Both the position numbers and the translations under genes were made by a program. Shown one piece after another: positions 37,735 to 48,500 of a stretch of DNA of 64,000 nt (position 1 is the first letter of the stretch; every line of letters begins with the position of its first letter). Source of the stretch: Capitella teleta (lineage: Eukaryota; Annelida; Polychaeta; Capitellidae); NCBI GenBank assembly GCA_000328365.1, contig KB306242.1, forward strand, positions 1,829 through 65,828, read 5' to 3'. The notes beneath the pieces were generated by a model. That model did not search any database, was not told where the DNA came from, and worked only from the letters and a program-made list of their open reading frames with translations.

Positions 37735-38415
37735 ATAATTTTATTGCAGGACAGCATAATGGTGCATACAATAATGAAAGGAAGGTTAAACATTTTTTTT
37801 TATAAATTCAAAACAAATGTTCGTCATAATTGTAGTAGTTTCAGTGAGAAAGAAATTATGAAAATTATAGTTCATAGTGGGATGTTTTCCGCGTATATCT
37901 TCGGTCATGGGGCATCTTGAGATGATGTGGTATCATCCTGGATTTCTTCACACTCACACAATCTTTCTTCTCGGTGCCGACGCGTCCATCTGCCTTTTCT
38001 CGAATGCTAGATTGTGCGATGAAAGGCGGAATTTCGTCACGGCAATTCTTTCGTGTTCTTTCACGGCTCGGTCCGTGTACATCGCATGTAACGTCAGGTC
38101 GGGATTGATTTCCACGTAGGTTCGATACTTTGTTCTTTCAGATCTATGAATCCTGTTGTGGGGTATTCCTGCCTCTTTCTCAGAGTTGTAGGTCTCTATC
38201 GTGGTAATGTTCTGGCCACGAGGTGTTCTCTTGACAGCTTCAGCGCGTCCATAAACCGGTCATCAGTCATGCCTTCTCTTATTGGTCTAATTTCCTCAAG
38301 CATTTCTTCTGGGTCGTTTGGGTCGTGTACCAAAGCGGGGATGCCAGCCTCCACTTGACTTAAATCAGATGCTGTTGTTTTCCGCACTCCAAGCAATGTT
38401 CTCACACATGACATG
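37735..38415 (-). mobile_element. LINE 3' fragment
   Basis: The minus strand reads CVRTLLGVRKTTASDLSQVE (the F-x-x-LGVRKTTP-type block after the RT), then ERIAVTKFRLSSHNLAFE and a decayed zinc-like C-terminal block (VCEEIQDDTTSSQDAP). It ends in ATCT repeats at 37724-37738, read on the minus strand. Only the C-terminal part is present and it contains stops. This is a further LINE lineage in the window. Confidence 0.75.
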
Positions 38416-38868
38416 TATAATGTATACTGGTGACACTTACCTTTTAGAAATCCTGCACTTGAGAGTTATATATTCATTCCGGATTATCAGATCACAAATC
38501 ATATAATCATCTGAAAGTTCTGAGATTAATAATTGTGGTGAAAGAATGGATTCTATTATAACGTACAATAAAAATTAGAGATGTTTTATCCCATTGCGTA
38601 GGAATATAACATTTCAATCACTGCCCTGAAACAGGTATTTAAAAGAGTGATCTTGATAATTTTATGGTTAAAATCTCTTGCATAAATTTCCATCACGCTT
38701 AGATGTTGCACCGTCAAGGAATCTAATCGTTTATTCAGAGTGTTTACGAGGAACTTGGAACCCTTCGCAGTAATCCACGTAAGCTGATCACAGGATTAAA
38801 TGTGAGGATCTTAACCATCGCCTTCTCTCAGATCTCACGACACAAATCCACATCAACGGTCAAGCAAA
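38416..38868. other. intergenic; upstream flank of orphan gene
   Basis: No coding signal; presumably the 5' UTR and promoter of the gene starting at 38869. Confidence 0.4.
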
Positions 38869-40513
38869 ATGGCATCGAGAATTCAAGGACAGGTAAGAGT
38901 GAGAATTTATTCTTTGTTCATAATTACCTTAGGTCTATACTTTATAACGTATAACGCACTTCGATATTCAACGTGGGGGTGTAATTATTTCGATTAGTAC
39001 GAGCTGAAGCGTAATTAAATGCTGGTTGTACATGCATAGTATTTCTGAAAGTCCACAATATCAAACCGATAGCACTAGGCTATGACTACATGTACATATG
39101 TAATGATATGTTAATGATATGTGTATGTTCTGTGACTAACCATGGCTATTTTATAGCATATTATTGTAAGGGTCCATTTTACACACTTTGTAGTTACTAT
39201 AAATTTATATAATTATTAGTACACAAACAATTGATCATGGACCCTTGGATGTTGAAGATTAATCACTGGGCTCTTATAGCAGCATTCAGTACATGTATAT
39301 GCGTCTAATCTTGTATCAACAGGTCTCATCCGCTCACCTGAGGAGAAGCGCGATTTCAGGAGTAATCCGAGAAGAACCCAATGAAGAGGAGGAGCCGGCT
39401 GTGCCTCCTCCACCCTCCTACCAGAGGAGGAGGGGAATCTCGAGACGATCCTCACTCTTCGCGGTCAAAATGAAGAATGTGGACCCAGACCTGAATGGGA
39501 CGTTCACCATCACCCAGACAGCTGATCCGTCAGACTACATGAACCAACAAGATGTTATTCTCATGCGCAGAGAAATTGAAGACAAGTTGGCTGATTCCAA
39601 GAATGACATAGGATGCAATGAGTGTGCTAAGTTGCAGGACACTCCGGCGAAACAATGCTTCGAGGCGCGGAGTGCTACTGCTCCGAAGTCAGTGGGGAGA
39701 CCGACGACGATACTTGGACCGAACATCGGTCGGACAAGACCTCGTCAAAAGAAAGGGAATGAAATTCCACAGAAGAGGGTGTCATTCCCATCTACTGGAA
39801 ACCACGCAAAGTCATTGCTTCAGCGCCCAAGAACTGCAAATACCTTTGACCAATGGGCTAAACAAATGGAGAGAACTCAAGTGCAGAAGTTGAAACCGGA
39901 TACTGCTCAACGTCCTGTTTCAGCAATGGCGTCGCTTCCGCAGGGCAGTCGCGAGACATATATGCACTCCAATTTTGTGAAAATTCCTCTTCGAAGACAA
40001 AATCAACCAATTGTGTATGACGTACCCAAAAACACCAAGAAACACGTTCGTGTAAAGAAACAACCCAGTCGTTCCGGTCAGAGAATCGAGATTGGTCGCG
40101 TACTTGACCGGTCAGTCAGACTGGACGTGCGAGTCAAAGTTCAACCTGTCGGAATGTGTGTCACGGAGAAGGCGAACCGATTGGAGGCCACTCCTACTCG
40201 AGGTGCTTTTCATGATACTTTCACCAGCAACAACTCACCAACTCGAAATTTTTCTGCAGATACTTTCATGAGGAACGTGGTGGATGATTGTGGCCCAATT
40301 GATGAGGAGGGATCAGTGGTCCAGGGGGAAGTGGTTGATGATGAAGAGCATCTCCCAGGAGAGGATGTAGAGCACGAAATGATGTTTTGTACAAAGAAGA
40401 AACAGATTCAAAGCATTCCTAAATTGAGTTTGAGAATGCAAGACTGCTTAAGTTTAGTTGATCTGATGCGATACACGAGGATGCGATTGGAAACGCAAAT
40501 GGTCACAAGCTGA
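38869..40513 (+). CDS. uncharacterised protein with a PP1-docking RVxF motif, two exons
   Basis: I do not recognise this family. Exon 1 (38869-38892) encodes MASRIQGQ and ends in a good donor. Exon 2 (39323-40513) continues in phase 0 for 396 residues, total about 404 aa. There is no signal peptide or TM segment; the protein looks largely disordered, basic in the middle and acidic near residues 340-370. Visible features: a PPPPSY proline stretch, paired basophilic phosphosites (RRGISRRSS), a KRVSF string at about 159-163 matching the PP1-binding RVxF consensus, and a poly-basic KKHVRVKKQPSR. The last ~30 residues (IPKLSLRMQDCLSLVDLMRY) may form a helix. A cytoplasmic or nuclear scaffold that targets PP1 is one possibility, from the motif alone. 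Confidence 0.75.
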
Positions 40514-41699
40514 AATGAAAATATTGTCACCTCCAGGCTCCAACTAGCATGTCGGGATCGACTTGAAATTGATATCATGTTGAATTGGAAGGACAGTAAC
40601 GTACGAAAGAGTATGCTTCTTCAAAAAGTGATTATGCAATTCGACGGTGATACGGGCGGTGCTGATGTTGCTATGTCCTTGCATGGTTCGAAAAGGGGTC
40701 GGGATTTATTTTTTATTTTTTTTTTTTTTTTTTTTTTTTTGTAGAGCAGGTTTGTCAATTTGAAAGATGGATTTTGGAAGAAAAAACCGAACATATAGAC
40801 AAAGGGTGATTATTATATCTATTGGTCCTCTCGTACCCACTAATACAATACATGACACTTCTCTGACATTGTTCATTTACTGCCACATGCAGCCGGTATA
40901 CATGTACCACGCATAATAACTAGCACAGGATATGTAATTATGCGATAAGAAATTCATTCTGTTAGTCGTTTAAACACTTTAAAAAATCCGTCATGGCAGC
41001 TTAATAATCTACCATGACTAGAGAGAAAAATGTATGCTGGACACACAATCGTGTACGTATCAGAATAAAAACTATCTCGTTTTGTTGATAAAGGTACACT
41101 AGTCAAAGTGATGTATAAATTTGGCAGTTTGCCTACTGAAGGTTGTGACAATTCAAAACCACCATTACGAATTATGAACTTTCAATAATTATACCAGACA
41201 TTTTATAAAAACAGAATATGTGTGGTTGTGGATGTTTTCAAATGGTTCAACTGATTATCTAGTTCTGTCTTGATATGCTGATTAAAATCGTATTTAATCT
41301 CAGTCATGCACCATCAAAATGTGTCTGCGTGGGAATTCGTGATTTTCTCTCTGTGTCTAGCTAACACTAGATATTGATCAAGCAAATAAAACAAAATGCA
41401 AGATTATGCAGACATAAAATACTTCATATAGGCCTACACCCATGCAGCCATTTTATTTAGCGAATGCAACGAAGTCTCGCTTTCTCGCTTTCCTCGGTTG
41501 GTAATGCACTGTCCCTCTGAGCATCCTGCAATACATATACCGCGCGCCTTATTTAAGCTGATTATAAACCCCACCAGGAATGGATATCATAATCTGACTA
41601 TAACTGGATTGTCATTGGTGGGTCCTGTTTTGTCCGTGGATTTATGACCGGAATTATCACAATGTGTTGTTGGTGGCACCGGAAACAAGTCAAGAAAAA
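40514..41699. other. intergenic; 3' flank of orphan gene
   Basis: A long T-run at 40707-40740 and an AATAAA at 41064-41069. No gene seen. Confidence 0.4.
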
Positions 41700-42257
41700 T
41701 TTCAAGAGAGATATATGGCTGCTATTGGCAGAGGGTTCAAGGTCGTGGCGATAGGTGAAGATTCAGCAGCAAACTGGGATGACACTCTTGAGGGGAAGTA
41801 CGATGCATTCATTGCATTTGCATGGGATGACTAATAACAGGTAAAGGACGCAGTGCAAACACTCGAAGAAGAACATGGTCTCAAATGCTGTTTGTACAAC
41901 CGAGACTTCCACCCTGGAAGACGCTTCTATGATCAAATGGGTGAAAGCATCGAGTCCAGTCGTCGTGTTTTGTGTTTTCTCTCACAGAACTTCCTCCAGA
42001 GCGAGTTCTGTATCTGGCAGTTCAAACATGCTTTTGAGGAAGATCAAGCCCACAGCAAGAAGCGACTGTTGGCCGTTATGTTGGAGTCAGTCACCGATCA
42101 TGAGTTCGACCAGACCAACAAAGTGGTGCAGAAATACATCAACAAATACACGGACCTTGAAGTCAGTTCCACCGATTTCATGGAGAAGCTGTTGCGCGTG
42201 ATGCCATCGGAGCCGCTCAGACGTACGGTCAACAATGAAATTCGCGCAAATGTATAA
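41700..42257 (+). pseudogene. TIR-domain receptor tail, broken
   Basis: Reads QERYMAAIGRGFKVVAIGED, then TIR box 1 YDAFIAFAWDD, two stops in a row (TAA TAA, 41832-41837), and the rest of a TIR domain in the same frame: VKDAVQTLEEEHGLKCCLY, NRDFHPGRRFYDQMGESI, SRRVLCFLSQNFLQSEFCI, LAVMLESV, ending at TAA 42255. It keeps the canonical RDxxPG BB loop that the nearby TLR lacks. Upstream, in another frame, is a possible transmembrane stretch (GFMTGIITMCCWWHRK), so it may be the cytoplasmic end of a TLR or IL1R-like receptor. No ectodomain (LRR or Ig) was found. Loss seems recent, since only the double stop and one likely frame change separate it from a normal tail. Confidence 0.75.
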
Positions 42258-44359
42258 AATGTAGTCAATGTTACATGGTTTAGGATCACAAAGTCAATTA
42301 AAGCAAAGGGGTTGCAGAAGAACGGAACGCGTAAGAAGATGCAACACCAAACCTCCCCTCAAGAGGTCGCTGTGGTGTTATATTATTCATTGTGATGAAT
42401 ATGACCTTTATCATGACCTTTGACCTTTGTGTAAGTGACCTTTGTCATCAAGGGAAACCTGTCTTGGTTCTTATTATGACTGGCAACACATGCTCGCACT
42501 CCAAACTTAACCTCAGACTTCTTATCATCGGCGAATTTTTTTAAACTATGGACTCCATAAACACCATATTGCTATAGCTTTCCGACATATTAACTCGGCT
42601 ACATTTCCAATGTAACACTAACCGATATAGGTATATGCACCAGACAGTGGATTCCATGGTTTCTCTTCCCACCATGCAATGCTTTCTATGGGCTAGCGCT
42701 TGGCATCGGGCCCAGCCGATTCGGCGGTAAGAAGCAAAGGACGAGGGCGTGCTTCCACAGAATAAAACAGCTCAGCTCAATTTTAAATTTGGATGAGGGC
42801 TTCGCTGCAATATAGGAGATTTAATACTATAATTATACGATGCACACATTGGTCAGTGCTCTAAAAAAAAAAAAAAAAAAAAAAAAATACAGTAATGAAA
42901 ACGTGCCACAAATCATTTATTTTATATTTGCCACAATCATTTCATTCCCATTTCCCAATTAATAATCCAAACATGTCAGCAGCCATGCGTCCATCGGAAG
43001 CGTGATCCAGAATCATGCATATTCATGAGTGAGATGTGGGACCAGGTATATGACTGAGTGTATGTAAAGAGAGATAAAAAAATATATTGCACGATAAATA
43101 TGCATCACATATTAATTATTATTAATGGTCTTTCAATGCAACTTGTATACATGAGTCGACCACTGCCCGAAAGGAGTGGAATGGAATCATTCGGATGTTA
43201 TCATCTTGCAGAGGTAGCTGTTCCATGTCTTGCGCACACCCGCTTTATCTTCAATTAAATTTACTAGGCCCGATGCCAAGCTACTTCCCTATCGATGGGC
43301 CCCTGGTGAATTAATTGTATTGTTTCAGTTCAAAGCGCGCGATTGCAAAAGCACTTGTCGAACCAGCCCCTCCACTGTGGCCCGTAGCCAAGGGGAGGGG
43401 GTCGGAGGGGTCGAACGACCCCCCACAAACCTCCCTCAGAAGTTGGAGGTCCACATTTTCAGGAGAAAAGTGTTATTGCATGCAATCAAAATTGTTGAGT
43501 TGTGTTATCACAGTAATGATTTTGGATGGCGCACTCACGAGAACACCCTAACACATGAGACATGCCACTTGCTCAATTAATTGAACTTTTGGGTTCTTAA
43601 TTGCAAGGTCCCCTTGCCTCTGCCTACAGCCAGTTCTACCATGGTTATACAGAACCTATATACCCACGACCCCACATCGGCGAATCCTTTGAAGTTATTG
43701 CATTACATGTAATTGGGCAGCATCGACAGAATCACTCGTCAGCCATAGTCTCACAGGACCTTTTATGCCATTCTTGCTGTGGATCCCTCTGTCCAGCCCG
43801 GGATGTTGTCGGGGCATTCAATACAGTGCCGTCTTCTCTTCTTGTTGCCTGGTGGTTCTCCCTCTATGGTCGCCAGCATCAGACTTCTTCCTCTCCTCTT
43901 CCAATGCACGTACTTGACATGTTTCATATTTCTAACTTCAGCAAGCATAGTCTCTTTTTCTCAAACTGTTGAAAGAGCTTCTTAAGTTCTTACTCGCGGC
44001 TCTCATTGTTAACAATAGGAGAATTCCGTCGGGGATATTACACTGGCATGAAATCGAACACAGGAATAAAGCGAACACCTGCTCAAATTCGATATATCTA
44101 AGGAATTAGCCCATAATGTTAGCAGGTACGTGTATAATACTGTATATAATGTCTTGAATTGTGTCGGTCGAAAGGCGTATTTGTCTTTTGTATATTCTAT
44201 AATTCAATACTACTTCAAACAATCATACAGAAGTCCTCTTTACACACACCATTGAAGAGCATTACAGGTGGAAGGTTGCTGTTCCAATCTAAGATCAGAT
44301 TATAACTGAGTTAGAGGCTCACTTTTCTACACACTCGATCACAGCATCAAAACTGATTG
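42258..44359. other. intergenic region
   Basis: A-run at 42863-42887; GACCTTTGACCTTTGTG-like short repeats at 42400-42450; a C/G-rich patch with GGTCGAACGACC at 43408-43422, perhaps repeat-derived. Several open frames of 60-120 codons are present, none with family resemblance. Confidence 0.35.
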
Positions 44360-44710
44360 AAACTGTTGCCTTCTGCTGTTTCAGTAAACTCTATTTGCAA
44401 AAGTGATGTGGTCGCCATGTACCACGATGACCTACCGAGGCCTGAATTAAATGATCAAGAACTCATTCAACTCACCAAAAGGAAATTTCCATGGGAAGGG
44501 AAAGAAGACCTCCCAGACTCACTCTGGCTCCAAGGTGGCCCAATGTCAAATGTATTCCTTCTGCTTCAAATATGGGCTACACACTACCGGTGACATCTTG
44601 TGAATGTGAGAGGTCTGCGAGCAGAAATTATGACGACGATATCAATTTGAATGAAGTTTTTGACATCTTTGTAAAATATCACCCAAGACGTGAAACAGCA
44701 TTCTCACATA
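44360..44710 (+). mobile_element. hAT-type transposase C-terminal remnant
   Basis: The frame VVAMYHDDLPRPELNDQELI ... FLLLQIWAT passes, after a frame change, into LPVTSCECERSASRNYDDD and NLNEVFDIFVKYHPRRE. The LPVTSCECERS block and the closing D-x-F-x-x-x-HPRR string are hallmarks of the dimerisation domain of hAT-like transposases. Only the last ~110 residues remain and the segment between CECERS and NLNEV is shortened. No terminal repeats were identified. Confidence 0.75.
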
Positions 44711-45550
44711 ACATCATTGTTTGCATGTACGTGTTCACCTTGTTTCCGCTTCTTCATAAACAAAAGATCATGCTGCATCATAATGGCCCTCCATTGGTAT
44801 CTATTATTAATTTGGTGTCTTTATCCCTTTGCAATTTATGCTTGCATAGGTCCACTATCTCACAAACGACCGCCCTTTCACTGTAAGCTGGCTATGGGCT
44901 TGATGGTGACAGCACCTCCATCATCCACCCCCCTCCCCGCCTCAATGTCTAACGAGTACACTACGCCAAAACCACGAGTCCGCGGGGCTAACTGGGTCAT
45001 ACACATTGGATTTTCTCTTCTGGGTGCCTCTAGTGTAATAATAATAAAAATGTCTACCAGTAGGCTACCACTATCACCAAAGAACTTGCACGGAACAAGG
45101 AAGTATTCCAATATCAGATCGATAATATTAGTATACTCTCTACCTTATATAGATTTGGTTGGTCTGTCGAGACTGCCTTTTTCAGACTTTTGAGTTTTGA
45201 GATGCAGAAAGAAGGCGTTAATTCAACGACGAAGTATGCGTTATGATTCTGTATAATCACTCCTACGTGATTTTTTCGGTTTTGTTCAAGGGAACTACAT
45301 TTATGACGTCATTTAGGTATTCCCTGCAAGTTCTTTCTTCGCGGAGAGCTGTTATTTTCTGATTTACCCAAAACTGGCTTTAGCACTGACTTATACGTGT
45401 TGCTTCCGCTGAGTATTGTGAAATAGAGATGTAAACAATTATAATTCATCACATGAGACATGTTTTGACAGCTTGGCACTCGATTTTTGTTTGTGAAATT
45501 GGATTTTTCTCTCCGTTGCTTATGACGCCAAAACTATCCGGATCATGACG
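44711..45550. other. intergenic; NEK1 upstream flank
   Basis: No coding family recognised. A CACGTG-free, AT-rich promoter side; no clear TATA box. Confidence 0.35.
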
Positions 45551-48500
45551 ATGGAGAAATATGTGAGGATAAAGAAGATCGGCGAAGGGTCTTTTGGAAA
45601 GGCCCTTCTGGTGAGGAGCAAGGAAAATGGCAAACAAATGGTTGTCAAAGAAATCAACATGAGCAGAGTGAGTAATTCGCCTATCAGCCTAATCAGGTGC
45701 CTGTTTTTCTTTCAACTTCAATTTGGACCGTGACGTCAGAACCAGAGAAATTTTTGGACCAGACATGCTTCGCATGAAAAACGCTCCACGAGACTTTGGA
45801 CGATGTCTCGCCCAATTGTCATGTGACAAGAAATTTCTACATTGTATTTCTAGCATGCATAACAAGTTAACAGCCAAAACCCGCGAGACTTTAGTTGAAC
45901 CTGAAGCTGTTCCATAACTTCTAGGTTCTCGGTTGTGACCTCAACCAGTTGGCCGGAACGAGGTTTGGACCATGACATCACAGTCCAGGTTGAAGTTGAA
46001 AGAAAAACAGGCCCAAAGGTTGAAGGTTACAATTGCATTATACACTAAATACAGGGTGTTTCAAATTGATAATAGTCATGTTACCAGTGATCGAATGGTT
46101 TAAAGGGATGGGGAACTAAATTTTAAGTGATGTTCTATTGACTCATAACACCAATTGATAGCATTCCGTACCAATAACACCATGCCTGGATGCAAGCGTA
46201 AGGAAATAATGCATTCTGAATATCGGGGTTAGCATTGCGCCTATGGGAGAATGGCTTCCATTGCAAAGTATAGGAAGCAAACGTCAGCTGAGGGCTTGCC
46301 GTGATTAGTCCTGTTGCCCTCGTGAAGCTATCGATTTCAGCCAATCAGAGCAGAGCAGCTTTGCCATAAAAGGACTAGGGCTGGGCGAATATTGCTTTAA
46401 CACGGATACACGGATAACGGATATCCGTGTTACTAATATCCGATGGATACGGATACGGACACGGATATTTATGCCCAAACACGGGAGCATGCACCTGCAG
46501 CGTAATGCCCCAGCGCCTGGCACACGCTGTGAGCGCAAAAGCCACACTCTGTCTGCAGCAGTTAAAGACAAGCGACCTTGACCTACTGCTGTCATCCTTC
46601 TTGCTTCTTGTACATTTCTTTTATCAAAACGTTCAGAATGAGTTTCAAGAGGCATCGCACATGCAGACAGCTCGCTTGCCTGTTAATTTCACAGAGGCGG
46701 ATTCCTTATCAGCGCAGGCTATTCTAAGTATTTTTCCCCAACTTCACAAGTCGCAGATTATAAGCCCAAGACGGAACGACAGTAACATGCACTTTGTGCT
46801 ACAGTGTACACTTTCAATAAACATGATTTGGAAATGTACAAACTTAGTAACTTCATGAGGCGCAAGTCAGTTCATAACTTCATGGCAATTATTGTTCTAT
46901 AGAAAGTTTGAAATAATTCAAGTCGCTAGATCGCCAAGTGTGGGCATAGGCATATGTACTAGTCTGTATTAACTGTTCAATTTCAAACATGGTTCAAGGT
47001 CGAGAAAGTGATGAAATTCAGTGTTGTTTGTGGTTCACACGAAAACTGCAATTGACAAAGCTGTCACGTGTAACGGTGTTGAAAAATAGGCACTAAAGGA
47101 GATAATCAACAACGCGTGTTACGTCACTTTTGCTTGATGACTGAAGAGATTCAAGGGCATAGAATTGTGTTTATTTAAAACAAATCAGAATTAGCGCATT
47201 GTTGACATCGTGTTTTCTTGTAATTGACATTGCTCAGCTTCAGTGAGCAGCGCTTGTGTGCGGAATGACTGTGCGCTACGCTCGCTGTGCGCTCGAAACA
47301 AACACTTAAAATTTACACTATCTGTGTTTAACTATCCGTGTTGAAACACGGATAACGGATAGTACTGAAAACCCCCAATATCCGTGCTGTCGCGGATATC
47401 GGACACGGATATCCGCCCAGCCCTAAAAAGGACACCTTTGTTGTTTACGAAACGAAAGCGTCAGTATTGCGCATGCGTGGTGCACTCTGGCTGACCTTTT
47501 TACTGTTTCAGGATGAGAAACCATGGTAGGTGTCCTAGAAAATCGCTTGTTAAAATAAGAAAAATAGCGAAAAATATTTTTTTTCGCGCCTGACTGGTGG
47601 CAAAATGATTATTCTATCTATTTCTGAAAAGAAAATAAAAAAATATCCGGGGGTTTAGTCGCAGGACACGCTGATATAACGAGGCCCATTGTAAAAGATG
47701 GGAAACTCAGTGTTTCATGACAGCCTCTGACGTCACGCCTAATTAGCAATATATCTCCCGCGAAATCGTTAGCGATGATATTCCTTGTGTGGGCCAGGCA
47801 TAGGAATCATTTTTGTTGCATCAAATAATGACTCAAAGTCCATTTTTAACCAATTCTCCCTCCCTTTAATTAAAACCACTACAAAAATTTGAAACATAAC
47901 AATATATTTTGTTTCCTTGCAATAAATTACTGCTACCATCATGAATAATATTATTAGAGCAATGGATTGTGAGCGAAACAGGATGTGCCATGATTTAATT
48001 CATTTTTAAAGTATTTTTGGAAAATTAGATCTGTATATATCTTTGGAATGAGGAAATTGTAATCTGACTATAAGTGCAATCTAAAAGATGTTTTTTGCAT
48101 GGTTCAGAGGTTTGAAAGGATAATGGGGGTTGTTATGTGACAGAATTTATTACATTTTTAGCATATTTTATTAAAGTTTATTAGCAATCCTTCTATCATG
48201 TTTCCCTATGCTATCAACAACTGGTTACATCAATTTGAAAAAACACTGTATATGCGCTATATTATATATATATACAAAATATTACAAGCTGGCTAGATGA
48301 TATCAAAAAGAACATTCTCATACATATGAATTATTGCAATTGACAGGTGAAGCTGATCTGTTATGTTGTTAAGGTTGATCAGAAATTTTTCTATTATTGC
48401 TGTAAGCAACCTTTTGGCTGTATGGCATACTAAAAGCTTGGGTAACTATTCATGAATATATGTTATGAGTTGTGATTACAACTGCGTGTAATTTATTCAG

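Noticed and set aside
41799-41840. 43-bp intron that would remove the two stops in the TIR pseudogene
   Set aside because: GT..CTAATAACAG looks intron-like, but splicing would delete TIR box 1 and lead straight into another stop, so it does not explain a working gene.
43230-43985. frames of 60-120 codons in the 43-kb region
   Set aside because: Proline- and serine-rich translations of repeat-like DNA; no conserved motif and no splice structure.
44690-45193. 167-codon frame after the hAT remnant
   Set aside because: No recognisable domain; ordinary length for AT-moderate non-coding sequence.
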